DNA from: Treponema sp.
GTDB taxonomy: Bacteria; Spirochaetota; Spirochaetia; Treponematales; Treponemataceae
NCBI GenBank assembly: GCA_017470605.1
Contig: JAFUYH010000031.1
Location: 1 to 64,000 of the forward strand
Direction: 5' to 3'
DNA: 64,000 bases
In this document: piece after piece, positions 1-8,474 of the stretch
Numbering within the stretch: the stretch's first letter is position 1
Layout of the letters: each line of letters starts with the position of its first letter
Program-made: the position numbers and the translations under genes
The notes under the pieces: generated by a model
The model's database searches: none
Told to the model about the DNA's origin: nothing
Seen by the model: only the letters and a program-made list of their open reading frames with translations

Positions 1-67
1 ATTTTCCTGACTGAATGTATTCCTCAACAATTTTCTGACGTTCTTCACGACTGTAATTTGATCTCAT
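1..67 (-). mobile_element. 5' end of a transposase-associated HTH gene, cut by the window edge
   Basis: The minus strand has ATG at 67 after a purine-rich ribosome site (GGTGG about 8 bases upstream). The 22 visible residues begin MRSNYSREERQKIVEEYI. This is the style of the small helix-turn-helix accessory protein (TnpA/InsE type) of IS66-like or related elements. An IS66 TnpB fragment also occurs near 26.8 kb, so such elements have been in this genome. Only the start is visible, so family assignment is tentative. Confidence 0.45.
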
Positions 68-105
68 AATTTCTTCCACCTTGCGTAGAAGTTTAGTTCA
101 AAGAT

Positions 106-807
106 TTATTTTTGGAAAATACATGAGAATTGACGTTTACGTTTTAGGTTATTCCATTTAGGTTTTGTTTTTTGTAACATCCAGTCATTGATGGTTTTGG
201 AATAATCCGTACTTTTTTCGCTATCTTTATATTCTTCAAGTTTATCTTTGCATTCTTCCCAATATGCTATTAAATCTACTTTATCATTTGTTATTTCAGA
301 GAATATGAAATCAAAACATGAAGGTATCAGTTTGATATTTTTCTCATGTTTGGTTGGTTTCCAAAAATCAAATAACCATAGTGCTTCCTGTAATATCTCA
401 CCTGGTAGATTATTTTTCCTTTTTGCAATGTCATCATATATTTCCCGGAATGTAAGAGCTATACAATACATTACCTGTAATTCGACTTCTTTTTGTGTGG
501 GGTTATTATAAGGGTTAGTTTTTGTTATTAAAGCTAACATGTCAAAATATAGTGTTTGTATAACATAGGCTTGAGCCTTATTGATGTAGTTTGATTTTAG
601 AGAGTCACTACAAAAATTTTTAATTAGTGTTTCAAATTCACGTAGATTATCTATTTTGCTTTCTTTTTCTTCGATAAGTCTTTGTATGATTTTAGTAGCT
701 CTTGCTTTTTCATTTACATTTGAAAGAAGAGCATCCATTCCAATACTGTCTGAGAATAATTTTACTATCTGTCCGATTTTTATTGTTCCGTGCTGCATCT
801 GTTCCAT
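106..807 (-). CDS. Hypothetical protein, 233 aa, distal phage operon
   Basis: I do not recognise this protein. It looks soluble and largely helical, is rich in Lys and Glu, has no signal peptide or membrane segment, and has a basic tail (KWNNLKRKRQ). It begins 3 bases after the stop of the zinc-ribbon gene at 811-1191 and is probably cotranscribed with it. Together the two may be a cargo pair at the distal end of the phage operon, between the helicase gene and the IS-like gene at the window edge. The reading frame is long and uninterrupted with ordinary composition, so the gene is probably real, but no function can be assigned. Confidence 0.6.
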   Translation of the reverse strand: MEQMQHGTIKIGQIVKLFSDSIGMDALLSNVNEKARATKIIQRLIEEKESKIDNLREFETLIKNFCSDSLKSNYINKAQAYVIQTLYFDMLALITKTNPYNNPTQKEVELQVMYCIALTFREIYDDIAKRKNNLPGEILQEALWLFDFWKPTKHEKNIKLIPSCFDFIFSEITNDKVDLIAYWEECKDKLEEYKDSEKSTDYSKTINDWMLQKTKPKWNNLKRKRQFSCIFQK

Positions 808-810
808 AGT

Positions 811-1191
811 CTACCATCCTTTGCTGCTTGTTAGATGAAAACCATTTCCTTGCGGACATTCATAAACATATAAAGTTATACCAGCTTGTCCTCTTATTTT
901 AACCATTTTTTCAGCATCATATCTAGTTTCATAAGTATCTTTTTTATTTCCTTGATGGTCCCTACAGTCACAAGTTGAGTTTTTCTTTTTACAGTAATAT
1001 TCTGTCGGCTTTAAATGATATTTACCACAGGTATTACAATAATAAGGTGTAAACTTATTTTCAGAAGATTGATAATTCGCACTCCGTTGGGCCTCCGCTA
1101 AACTATTATAAGCCGAAAGCGGATTACCTGTTTTTGAAAAACAAGTATTGCTCTTGTGTGGAATGTAGATTTGATTAAGATTCATTTTCAT
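811..1191 (-). CDS. Small protein with Cys/His zinc-binding repeats, 126 aa
   Basis: The protein contains a pattern of the form Y-x-C-x2-C-x3-H-L at about residues 50-60 (YYCNTCGKYHLK) and a weaker second copy near the C-terminus (YVYECPQGNGFHLT). Between them is a cluster of Cys residues (YYCKKKNSTCDCRDH). Small zinc-ribbon proteins with this C-x2-C-x-x-x-HL signature are common in phages and mobile elements and may bind nucleic acid. The start has a good AGGAG ribosome site. It is followed after 3 bases by the gene at 106-807. A role beyond metal binding is not supported. Confidence 0.6.
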   Translation of the reverse strand: MKMNLNQIYIPHKSNTCFSKTGNPLSAYNSLAEAQRSANYQSSENKFTPYYCNTCGKYHLKPTEYYCKKKNSTCDCRDHQGNKKDTYETRYDAEKMVKIRGQAGITLYVYECPQGNGFHLTSSKGW

Positions 1192-1362
1192 ATTTGTCTC
1201 CTAAATATTTGTTTTAATCAAATCTTAAAAGGCAAAATAGATTTTTTAAATGACGTTTTTTGGACAAAAAATTATTTTTTTTCACTTGTAATCAGCTTCC
1301 AAACTCTCTCCGATGTCCAACTCTCACGCCCTTTGCTATCGGGGAGGGTCTCTCGCAGTAAG

Positions 1363-2787
1363 CTATCTCCATTCCAATTTTATTGCCAGCCCGCACCAGA
1401 GCCGCTGTCCATTTGTAATAACACGCTTAAAACCTTTCTCACTCATTCTCATACCAAGCCACTTCTGGCTCATTACACGCTCATTGTTTTTGCTACACCA
1501 TTTGATATAAGTCTGATAAAGAAGATTTGTAGGAAGACGCCACTGTAAAGACGCATCCAGCTCCAGGCAGTCAGTCACGAAAGTTCCGACACTATCCATA
1601 TCCATTCTGTATTCTTCGTTTGCTTCTCTTACTGCAGCTGGTTCTTCAAGTCCTTCTTTCTTCCACATCGCATAGCCTTTCAAAAGCCAGTTCAGGATTC
1701 CGGAGTTTTCTGCAATCAGTTTTTCTGTCAAGTTCTTATCTCTCTGCTCAGGAGGAATAGTCACAGTAAAAGGAATCATTTTAATACGACGCCAGATTCC
1801 GTTATCAGCTCCTCGGATTTTCGGTTTATGGTTTGTTGCCATAAAAATCTTAAAGGTCGGCTTAAAAGAAAAATACTCTCCATACAAGAACCTGGCAGTT
1901 AGAGCATCTTCACCGGTTACCATTTTAATAAGGCTTTCGCTAATCTGTCGGCCCTGTTCTATTTCACTTGTAGTAACAAGCCGCATTCCTTTAAGGCGAG
2001 CAATATCGTTACTCTGTTCAGAGTTCTTTTTCATAAAGGTTTCAATGCCTGTGCTTAAAGCATAATCTCCAAAGAGCTCAAGCATTACATTTAAGAAAGT
2101 TGATTTACCATTGGCACCTGTTCCCCACAAAATAAAAAGACACTGTTCGCTTACATCGCCGCTCAAAGCGTAACCCATAGCTTTTTGAATAAAGCGGATA
2201 AGCTGCAAATCCTTATTGAATATCTGCATTAAAAAAAGATTCCAGGTAGGACACTCTGCATCCTTTTCATAAATAAAGCGGCTCTTCTTCGTAATCAGAT
2301 TTTTAATATTGGGCTCTCTCGCTTTTCCGGTTTTCAAATTCAGCGTAAGCCCTTCAACATTAAAAAGGTAAATATCAGTATCAAGCTCTTTTTCAATTAC
2401 TTTGATAGAAGGTTGCATTTTCAAAAGTCCAACAATCGCCTGAATGCGACGGAAGCTTTCACTCTTTATAAGGTGCTTTTCAAAATCAGATTTCAAAATG
2501 CGGTCATTTATAAAACGCATAATTCTGTACATCTGATGAATAAAAATCGGAATACGCTCCTGCACAAAACCACGTGCATCAATCTCCCAGTTAGTTCCGT
2601 TCCACACAAGAAACTTATCCCAGGTAATACAGTAGCGGATAGTGTCCTCATAGGCCCTTAAAAAATAAAGCGTGTTCGTAAGGTCAGTAAACTGCATTTC
2701 ACCGCTTACGTATTTATTCGCCTTCATTTCAAGACCGATTTCTTCGAGGACCGCTTTTTCATTTTTAGAAAAATCTATTTCACTCAT
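1363..2787 (-). CDS. Phage D5/P4-type replicative helicase (primase C-terminal family)
   Basis: The 474-residue protein carries a superfamily-3-like helicase core. The Walker A motif GTGANGKST is at about residues 222-230, with the family pattern around it (FILWGTGANGKST, then ATNHKPKIRGADNGIWRRIKMIPF). This matches phage/plasmid primase P4-family C-terminal helicases, preceded by a D5_N-like domain. Typical family members are 600-800 residues with an N-terminal primase domain, and that part is absent here. It therefore probably unwinds the phage or element origin and relies on a separate primase. It overlaps the upstream gene by 8 bases, so it belongs to the same transcription unit as the tail genes, an unusual place for a replication gene. 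Confidence 0.88.
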   Translation of the reverse strand: MSEIDFSKNEKAVLEEIGLEMKANKYVSGEMQFTDLTNTLYFLRAYEDTIRYCITWDKFLVWNGTNWEIDARGFVQERIPIFIHQMYRIMRFINDRILKSDFEKHLIKSESFRRIQAIVGLLKMQPSIKVIEKELDTDIYLFNVEGLTLNLKTGKAREPNIKNLITKKSRFIYEKDAECPTWNLFLMQIFNKDLQLIRFIQKAMGYALSGDVSEQCLFILWGTGANGKSTFLNVMLELFGDYALSTGIETFMKKNSEQSNDIARLKGMRLVTTSEIEQGRQISESLIKMVTGEDALTARFLYGEYFSFKPTFKIFMATNHKPKIRGADNGIWRRIKMIPFTVTIPPEQRDKNLTEKLIAENSGILNWLLKGYAMWKKEGLEEPAAVREANEEYRMDMDSVGTFVTDCLELDASLQWRLPTNLLYQTYIKWCSKNNERVMSQKWLGMRMSEKGFKRVITNGQRLWCGLAIKLEWR

Positions 2788-3121
2788 CTATCATTCCGTT
2801 TTCTTTCAAAAGTCTGTACATCTGAATCAGCTTAAACTGCAGCTGCCCATAGCCATCCAGCACACCATATTCCCCGGTCTTTTTATCAATTTCATCCATA
2901 TGCTCATAAATCAAAATTAAAGAACGAGGATAATCAACAAAGCGCTCCAAAGTAAACCAGGCCGCAAACTTTTCAGCTTCTTCGCTTGGCTTCATATCTG
3001 GAAAGATTTTAAACTTTTTATAAATATCTATATCATCACGAAGCGTCAGATAAAACTCTTTCGCCTCATTCCAGCAATCCATTGGAATGTAATCCTGTGA
3101 CACCTTTATATTTCTTTTCAT
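2780..3121 (-). CDS. Hypothetical phage protein, 113 aa
   Basis: I do not recognise this protein. It is acidic, aromatic-rich and soluble, with no membrane segment. It overlaps the next gene upstream by 4 bases and the helicase gene downstream by 8 bases, so the three are translationally coupled. It lies between tail-fibre-like genes and the helicase. A small chaperone or replication accessory are possibilities, but neither is supported by a motif. Confidence 0.6.
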   Translation of the reverse strand: MKRNIKVSQDYIPMDCWNEAKEFYLTLRDDIDIYKKFKIFPDMKPSEEAEKFAAWFTLERFVDYPRSLILIYEHMDEIDKKTGEYGVLDGYGQLQFKLIQMYRLLKENGMIDE

Positions 3122-3423
3122 AAGCTGCCAGCCTCGTGAACAAAAACTTTCACAGCTCTTCCTGCCGCAGTTCTGTCATCATCAAAAATAACTTCCGGCC
3201 AGAGGATCCACCAGCCTTTAAGGTCAATATCATATTCATCTACCACGTCATAAAAGATAATTCCGTTCTCAACATCTTTTACAACTGCAGGAAAGTTCAC
3301 CACATTTCCGTCAGGCTTCCTAGCCCAAATAGAAACAGTTTCATAGCCCGAAAGGTCGCACTTAGTATCAATAAGAATTCTTAATTTTGATTTCGCTCTG
3401 AAAAGCCATTTCATATACGACAC
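3118..3423 (-). CDS. Putative phage tail/baseplate accessory protein, 101 aa
   Basis: The protein has a beta-rich pattern (SKLRILIDTKCDLSGYETVS, then a Trp-rich WWILWPEVIF stretch). It resembles the Ig-like N-terminal domain of BppU-type baseplate or receptor-binding proteins, where a polar LYVDTGxDLSG-like strand occurs. It overlaps the putative fibre gene at 3411-4709 by 13 bases, which fits a structural accessory. The assignment rests on strand pattern and position only. Confidence 0.5.
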   Translation of the reverse strand: MSYMKWLFRAKSKLRILIDTKCDLSGYETVSIWARKPDGNVVNFPAVVKDVENGIIFYDVVDEYDIDLKGWWILWPEVIFDDDRTAAGRAVKVFVHEAGSL

Positions 3424-4709
3424 TCCAATTCAATCTCTGTCGCAATCGGACAGAACAAAGTCACCACATTATTTGCTTCTCTGATTTTTCCACGGATCCA
3501 ATCCCAGAAACCCATAACAGTTTGAACCGCCCTGAAGAATAATCGGGAGGCAAAAGGCAAAGCCGCCAGCTGTACTTCATCAAGATTATTGCGGAAGACA
3601 ACTTGTTTTCTTATAACCTCAGTTTCAATCTCAGGTTCAAGCTGTAGCAATCTTTTCCAGCTTAAAGTTTTTCCAATCGAATCTGCAGGAACTAAAGCAT
3701 CATCGCCGCTTCTAAAAAGAAGCCTCTGATAATCTTTCAAAGCCACAGGCTCAAACACATCATTAAACTGTCGTGTCATAAAATGCTTGCGGCTCAAAAG
3801 AGTAGCCATACTTTTTCTTTCAGAAAGCAGCCTTGCAAAATACATTCTCTTTGCAAAACTGTCTGAAACTCCAAGCCCATGGTTTCTGGCATTCCTTATA
3901 TGCAGCTGATGTCTTCCTGCAGTTCCAGCCACAGCTTTGATTTCGTTAACAATCTTTTTCAAAACAGATTTTCTGTTTACTGCAGAACTCACATTTATGA
4001 CAGCCGCTTCATTTACAGCGTAGTTAAAATTATCTGGAGTAACATCATGAAAAGTTATGTAGAAACTCGGGTAATCATTTATCTGGCGTCTGCTCACATA
4101 ACAGTCTTCAAGATAGCCTCCGGTCAAAACATCATAAACATCATCATCTTCAAACTCAGAATAATCCCACAGAATGTCGTAAGGTGTTACAGGTATTCCG
4201 CCACTAACTGAATTATCCCAGACTAAAACAGGAATTGGAGAATAGAGCCCAAAGTAAAGCGGATTCTCATATGTTTGCCCATTTTCTGTATATCTTCCCC
4301 AGATATATTCATCAATATAAAGTGTTACATGAATCCATCCTGATTCGCGGCCAACAAGAGAAATTTTATCATAATTATAATTTATCATTCCCCACCATTT
4401 ACCAACTGGTCCATAACGTGGATTATCGTTGCTGGATGCAATAAAAGGCAGAATGTAAAAATAATCAGGGTCATAACAATAATTCCAGAAATCCGAAGTA
4501 GTCGGTTTGCGATAGTAATAATAAAACTCTATCGCAAGTTCTCCGTCATCCCTCTGGTCATAGGGCGGAAAAAATTCATAAACAAAAATGTAGTCTTCTT
4601 CATAAAGCTCTACATCCGCAGTTTTTCCGCCAAGACCTTGTTTCCAGATATAATTATTTTTAAGATAGTTTGTTCCTATATGCTGATTACCCGCTATGGT
4701 GGTTCCCAT
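3411..4709 (-). CDS. Putative phage tail fibre / receptor-binding protein, 432 aa
   Basis: The N-terminal half is extremely rich in Tyr, Trp, Asp and Phe (for example EFYYYYRKPTTSDFWNYCYD), as in beta-rich carbohydrate- or surface-binding tail proteins. The C-terminal 200 residues are different: basic and helical with many Arg and Leu. It sits 1 base downstream of the tail-fibre-like gene at 4711-5265 and overlaps the next small gene. I see no catalytic motif. The role as an adsorption protein is inferred from composition and from its place after the lysis genes, where host-range genes often sit. Confidence 0.5.
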   Translation of the reverse strand: MGTTIAGNQHIGTNYLKNNYIWKQGLGGKTADVELYEEDYIFVYEFFPPYDQRDDGELAIEFYYYYRKPTTSDFWNYCYDPDYFYILPFIASSNDNPRYGPVGKWWGMINYNYDKISLVGRESGWIHVTLYIDEYIWGRYTENGQTYENPLYFGLYSPIPVLVWDNSVSGGIPVTPYDILWDYSEFEDDDVYDVLTGGYLEDCYVSRRQINDYPSFYITFHDVTPDNFNYAVNEAAVINVSSAVNRKSVLKKIVNEIKAVAGTAGRHQLHIRNARNHGLGVSDSFAKRMYFARLLSERKSMATLLSRKHFMTRQFNDVFEPVALKDYQRLLFRSGDDALVPADSIGKTLSWKRLLQLEPEIETEVIRKQVVFRNNLDEVQLAALPFASRLFFRAVQTVMGFWDWIRGKIREANNVVTLFCPIATEIELECRI

Positions 4710-4710
4710 A

Positions 4711-5265
4711 TTAAGCTCCGCTTACAGTAATCTGCCAGTCAATTTGAAGGCTGTCTGCAGAAGTAACGTTTACACTCGGAGTAATCTGAGCATAAGCCAG
4801 GCACTTAGCTGCAGCTGTATTTCCGTTCATCAAAGCAACTTCGTTAATTCCGTTTGCATTCAAATCACCTGCAGCAAAGCTTGTTCGGTAAAGAACAACA
4901 TTCTGTCCGGAAGAACCAAAAGCAGCCTGAGTTTTTGGATAAGTAGAATCAAGTTTTTTGAAAGAGCCAGTAGGAGTATTCACACCTGTGTTGTTCTTTG
5001 GAGTGCTTCCGGTCCAGCCGGTTCCAACACGCATATAGCCGTTGGTGGCATCAACCTTGTCCTGAGTCGGATTCGAAATCAAAAGATCCGCAATCATACC
5101 ATCACCCTGATTTGTGATAGTGTTGTGATGACGGAAAATCATCGGACGTTCTTTCAGCTTAAAAAGATTACGCCAGAATCCATTCTTAAAATACTTTACA
5201 TGGCCATTACAGTCGCGAACTGTAACAGTAACCAAGCCTCTAACTTTTCCTTTTGAACTAATCAT
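4711..5265 (-). CDS. Phage tail-fibre-like structural protein, 184 aa
   Basis: The layout matches a widespread phage structural family. An N-terminal HNTITNQGDGMIADLL helix is followed by a Gly/Thr-rich MRVGTGWTGSTP segment. Next come a segment with F-A-A-G-D-L-N and NEVALMNG, and a final beta strand ending QIDWQITVSG. Such proteins occur as tail-fibre or tail-tip components. It overlaps the upstream spanin-like gene by 4 bases and is followed after 1 base by the larger putative fibre gene, so the two likely form an adsorption unit. Family recognition is from pattern only. Confidence 0.6.
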   Translation of the reverse strand: MISSKGKVRGLVTVTVRDCNGHVKYFKNGFWRNLFKLKERPMIFRHHNTITNQGDGMIADLLISNPTQDKVDATNGYMRVGTGWTGSTPKNNTGVNTPTGSFKKLDSTYPKTQAAFGSSGQNVVLYRTSFAAGDLNANGINEVALMNGNTAAAKCLAYAQITPSVNVTSADSLQIDWQITVSGA

Positions 5266-5702
5266 TTACATACTCCCATAATCAAACCAAACACCAGCGA
5301 CGTAACAATCACGCCGCCGGTTCCGCCAATCAAAGCACCATAAAAGAACTGGTCCTTCTTTTTCTGGGCTTCTTCCTTTAGTCTTTTGTTTTCTGCTTCC
5401 AACGAAAGCTTTTGTTTTTCAAGTTCATCCGCTCTTTCTTTTTCATAAGCAAGCTCGCCGCCAACTTCTATCAAAGCAGCTTTCACAGCTTCCTGAGCAG
5501 TACGCTCAATTTCTTCTTCTGCAATTTCCATAACTTCCTCAATTGTCAGCTCGCTTGCAGCGTTGTCGGAATCTTTGTTTTCCGTCGCTGATTGCATCGC
5601 AGACTGAGCCATAAGATTCTGCAAGCTGGCGAGCATCAGCACGCTCAATACGAGCAACCACTTCCTCCCGTTTGGCCGCAGCCTTAGCATTGATTTCATC
5701 AA
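5262..5702 (-). CDS. Spanin-like lysis protein: signal peptide, coiled coil, C-terminal TM segment
   Basis: Residues 14-32 form a signal-like hydrophobic segment (KWLLVLSVLMLASLQNLMAQ). A long acidic coiled coil follows at about residues 50-115, then a Gly-rich membrane segment near the C-terminus (about 119-143). There is no lipobox Cys. The gene overlaps the i-spanin-like gene at 5539-5835 by 164 bases in another frame, the overlapping layout typical of Rz/Rz1-type spanins. It may help disrupt the outer membrane at lysis. The C-terminal TM segment is more like a unimolecular spanin than a classical o-spanin, so the exact type is uncertain. Confidence 0.5.
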   Translation of the reverse strand: MMKSMLRLRPNGRKWLLVLSVLMLASLQNLMAQSAMQSATENKDSDNAASELTIEEVMEIAEEEIERTAQEAVKAALIEVGGELAYEKERADELEKQKLSLEAENKRLKEEAQKKKDQFFYGALIGGTGGVIVTSLVFGLIMGVCK

Positions 5703-5835
5703 TATCCTCCTTCGCGGTGATTGAACCTGTCGAAACCACCTGTCTTTCTTTCACAAAGAGAACCGTGAATATAGCCACAAACACAGCTCCCAGCCAAATG
5801 AAAATCTTCTTAATCACTTCCCAAACTTTCTTCAT
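5539..5835 (-). CDS. Spanin-like protein with N-terminal TM anchor (i-spanin candidate), 98 aa
   Basis: I place the start at the ATG at 5835, which follows a GGAAGG ribosome site. The longer frame to 5907 would read back into the holin gene. The product begins MKKVWEVIKKIFIWLGAVFV, a single N-terminal membrane anchor, followed by an Ala/Glu/Arg-rich helical periplasmic domain. Size, topology and the overlap with both the holin-like gene (26 bases) and the next spanin-like gene match an Rz-type inner-membrane spanin. Known Rz proteins link inner and outer membranes during lysis of diderm hosts. Confidence 0.5.
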   Translation of the reverse strand: MKKVWEVIKKIFIWLGAVFVAIFTVLFVKERQVVSTGSITAKEDIDEINAKAAAKREEVVARIERADARQLAESYGSVCDAISDGKQRFRQRCKRADN

Positions 5836-6028
5836 CCGTTTCCTTCCTTGAAAACTTAAAGTCCTTAAACTTCTGAATCTCTCTTCCTGCAATAACAGTA
5901 AGAGCAACAGTCAGCCATTCAGCACCGCCAAGAACACCGCAGCACAAAAGCACAGTCGCAACAATGAAGATTACAAACTTCACGCTCAAAAGCTTTTCAA
6001 CCAGTCTTTGAAAACGAAAACTAATCAT
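5810..6028 (-). CDS. Holin-like small membrane protein, 72 aa
   Basis: The short protein has a hydrophobic hairpin: VKFVIFIVATVLLCCGVLGG (residues 16-35) and a second segment EWLTVALTVIAG (residues 37-48). A charged C-terminal tail follows (KDFKFSRKETDEES). It overlaps the lysin gene by 4 bases and the spanin-like gene by 26. Its size, topology and position within a lysin/holin/spanin cassette support a holin that forms the inner-membrane lesion at the end of infection. Confidence 0.62.
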   Translation of the reverse strand: MISFRFQRLVEKLLSVKFVIFIVATVLLCCGVLGGAEWLTVALTVIAGREIQKFKDFKFSRKETDEESLGSD

Positions 6029-6603
6029 CCGCGAACTCCGTCAATTGCATTTCGAATCTGCTCAAACTGATAGTCAGCTCCAAACAAATCTACATTGTCA
6101 TCGCTTGCTTTCTGCAAAGCTTCTCGGTCTAAGCCTCTCACAATAATTCTGTAATCATTTGCCTGGTAATAAGGCTTCATATCAGAAAGCGAACGTAGTT
6201 CCGAATAAGGTTCCACACAGTTCAGAACAACATCACGGCCGCAGACTCCGGCCACATGGCAGATTTCATTTTCCTTATAAAGTCTTGCTCCAAGTTTTCT
6301 GTCATAAAGCGTCATAAAGAAGGCTGCCTGAATATCGTTCTTTTCCGGATTCTTCTTTGTAAAATATTTCTTAAATAAAGCATCTGCCGTAACACGAATT
6401 GCACAGCCAGTCGCAAGCAAGAGGGCAAGACAAACTGAGCCCGAACAGTCCGAGCTTATAAGATTTTCCTTTCCACTTTCATAACGAAGAAACTGCATGC
6501 GGCCAAGAAAGTAGCGGTAGCGTTCAGCCTCGCTAAGTCCTTCTACAATTTCTTTTTCAGCTTCAAGCATCAGCCTCATCCTTAAATTATTGTTATCCAT
6601 CAC
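6025..6603 (-). CDS. NlpC/P60-like endolysin, 192 aa
   Basis: The motif SSDCSGSVCLAL at about residues 50-61 supplies a candidate catalytic Cys53, and ICHVAGVCGRDVVLN places a His at about 116, the arrangement of NlpC/P60 cysteine peptidases that cut peptidoglycan stem peptides. No signal peptide is seen, consistent with release through the adjacent holin. It overlaps the XhlA-like gene by 4 bases and the holin gene by 4 bases. The core is short but the Cys and His are in the expected order. Assignment as a phage lysin is well supported by context. Confidence 0.7.
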   Translation of the reverse strand: MMDNNNLRMRLMLEAEKEIVEGLSEAERYRYFLGRMQFLRYESGKENLISSDCSGSVCLALLLATGCAIRVTADALFKKYFTKKNPEKNDIQAAFFMTLYDRKLGARLYKENEICHVAGVCGRDVVLNCVEPYSELRSLSDMKPYYQANDYRIIVRGLDREALQKASDDNVDLFGADYQFEQIRNAIDGVRG

Positions 6604-6881
6604 ATCCCCCGAACAATCAAAGTAATCACCGTAACTGCCACATTAAAGCAGGAAATCACACAGGCAATCACCGCCATATTCCTTCCGGCTTTTCCGTTGT
6701 CCGCCTTGATATGTTCTTCAAGTCTTCTGGCAGTTGCACAAACATTAGGATTAAACTGGCAGGCAGTGGACCTGTTATCCAGACAATCCATCCTTTTTTC
6801 AACAGCATTCTTAAACTCTTTCATTTCAGCTCTGAATCCAGATAGCTCAACCTGTAAGCCGTTCATAGACTCAACCAGCAA
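6600..6881 (-). CDS. XhlA-like lysis accessory protein (coiled coil plus C-terminal TM)
   Basis: An N-terminal amphipathic coiled coil (residues about 5-35) is followed by a Cys-containing linker and a C-terminal membrane segment MAVIACVISCFNVAVTVITL. This is the layout of haemolysin XhlA-type proteins found beside holins and lysins. The start is uncertain: the frame opens with TTG at 6881, while a GGGAGG ribosome-like site lies further upstream and an internal ATG is at 6866. It overlaps the lysin gene by 4 bases. Confidence 0.55.
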   Translation of the reverse strand: MLVESMNGLQVELSGFRAEMKEFKNAVEKRMDCLDNRSTACQFNPNVCATARRLEEHIKADNGKAGRNMAVIACVISCFNVAVTVITLIVRGM

Positions 6882-6908
6882 TTCAATTTTTTCTATAACG
6901 CACCTCCC

Positions 6909-8411
6909 TTAAACTCGCGTAACCCAAATCTCCGAAGAGAAAGCCTCTTCCTTTTTATATCTAAAAGTAAGTTCATCAATTCTCACTTTCTTATAGCTAC
7001 TGGCATCCTTAAGCCTTATATCCATAAAAGCACCAACACGAGCATGAATAAGAGGAATATAAGTTGTAAGATAATAAGCGCCTTTGCAGTTCACACATTC
7101 ATTAAGAAAATCTTTTGCACGTCTCTGGCAGAAAGGTTCAGCCTCAAATAAATCATCACTCAAATATTTAGAAGTAATGTTTCGAACAATTTGCCCGTGA
7201 GCCGCAATCTCATCATCATCTTTTACAAATACGCTGTAGTTAGTTTCAGAAATAATTGCCCGGCCAGTGATAGAAGCTTTACGCACTCCAATAAGATTTC
7301 CACCACGACCAAGCTGCACAATTGCCCGGTCTTTATATGTAGTCGTGTCGTACTGAATCACAACAGGCTTGTCTTCGCCGGTTACTTCCATCGCCTCTAA
7401 AAAGTCCTGCTCATTGTCTATCGAATCCGCATAAACAACGTTGCGTGTTTTTCCTTCTTCATTCTTTGCGGTATAAACAGCCTCGTAATCGTTGTCAGAA
7501 ATTATCTTTCTCGAATCATCAGTAAAAGGATAATAAGGCTGCATATCCTCGTCGTACCACACAGGCGCATCAGAATAAGACCAGAGTTCTTGGCGTTCTG
7601 TCTGAACATAACGGGTATATTTAAGCCTTACATTATTTGCATACTTATCGCGGTTATTAAAAAAACGGAAATGAGTAATCTCATTTTCATTAAGACTAAA
7701 GCAGGCTTCTTCGCTGTATTCATTCTGTAAGTCATAAGGACTTTCAATGAAGCTCAGCGTCAAATCCTTACCACATTCAACAATAGCATTGTAAGCCTTG
7801 GCTAAAGAACAAAGTTCCTTCCATGCAGAGCCGGCAACAACAACATAAGGAATATCAAAATTAAGAGTTCCACAGTTTATTTCGTTAGCACCAATTCCAC
7901 CGCGAGCCGCAATAATATGAACAAGAGATTTTTCCGGATGAGTTCTATCACAAACAACCGAGTGTACAACAACCTGAGCATCAGTCCAGTTCCTCTGTAG
8001 CTTCGTATCATCAAGTTTTTTAGAAAGGTCTATCAGCCTTATCTTGCAAGTCATATCTGTATGGCCAGTCATCTGAAGCTGAAAGCCGTCGTCATCTACA
8101 AACATATGAAAGCGGAAGAAAGTGTTAATCCTCTCGCCAAAGCAGTACCAGATCTGAACACCAAGCCCAGGACAAAACTCGTTATTGGAAAATACATCGT
8201 AAATATCTCTTGAGTTATCCAGAAGGATTTCACCCATATTTACAATGCCGCCGTCTTCGTTTTTATAAGAAGTCATCACACATTCAAGAATGTCAGAATC
8301 TCGGATATAAAGGTCTCCGCTGCTAAGTTCAAAAACAACTCTTACAAAAGGACGGCTATCTGTATTTTTGATTGCGTTCTCAACCTCAGGCGGAACTTCA
8401 TAAAACTTCAT
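6909..8411 (-). CDS. Putative tail/baseplate hub protein, 500 aa
   Basis: The large beta-rich protein begins with a short domain like those seen in baseplate hub or distal tail proteins (VRVVFELSSGDLYIRDSDIL). It continues with a possible gp27-like hub region and ends with strands like those after a hub domain (KVRIDELTFRYKKE). I see no peptidase motif. Its position, between a tail-tube-like gene and the lysis cassette, is where siphophage tail-tip genes lie. Its ATG is 25 bases downstream of a copy of the phage repeat at 8437-8456. The hub assignment is an inference; phage structural protein is safer. Confidence 0.55.
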   Translation of the reverse strand: MKFYEVPPEVENAIKNTDSRPFVRVVFELSSGDLYIRDSDILECVMTSYKNEDGGIVNMGEILLDNSRDIYDVFSNNEFCPGLGVQIWYCFGERINTFFRFHMFVDDDGFQLQMTGHTDMTCKIRLIDLSKKLDDTKLQRNWTDAQVVVHSVVCDRTHPEKSLVHIIAARGGIGANEINCGTLNFDIPYVVVAGSAWKELCSLAKAYNAIVECGKDLTLSFIESPYDLQNEYSEEACFSLNENEITHFRFFNNRDKYANNVRLKYTRYVQTERQELWSYSDAPVWYDEDMQPYYPFTDDSRKIISDNDYEAVYTAKNEEGKTRNVVYADSIDNEQDFLEAMEVTGEDKPVVIQYDTTTYKDRAIVQLGRGGNLIGVRKASITGRAIISETNYSVFVKDDDEIAAHGQIVRNITSKYLSDDLFEAEPFCQRRAKDFLNECVNCKGAYYLTTYIPLIHARVGAFMDIRLKDASSYKKVRIDELTFRYKKEEAFSSEIWVTRV

Positions 8412-8436
8412 ACTCAGAGTGTAAGCCCACAGCCCG

Positions 8437-8456
8437 TTTCCTATGTGTTAATTTGT
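8437..8456 (-). repeat. Dispersed phage repeat, copy B (promoter-like)
   Basis: On the minus strand this reads AATTAACACATAGGAAAC, identical over 20 bases to the copy at 23984-24003 and close to the copy at 9280-9299. Its downstream edge is 25 bases from the ATG of the hub gene, the same distance as at the 9280 copy. Placement before transcription units suggests a phage-specific promoter, operator or leader element. Which of these is not resolved. Confidence 0.7.
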
Positions 8457-8474
8457 ACTATCTAATAGTTAACG

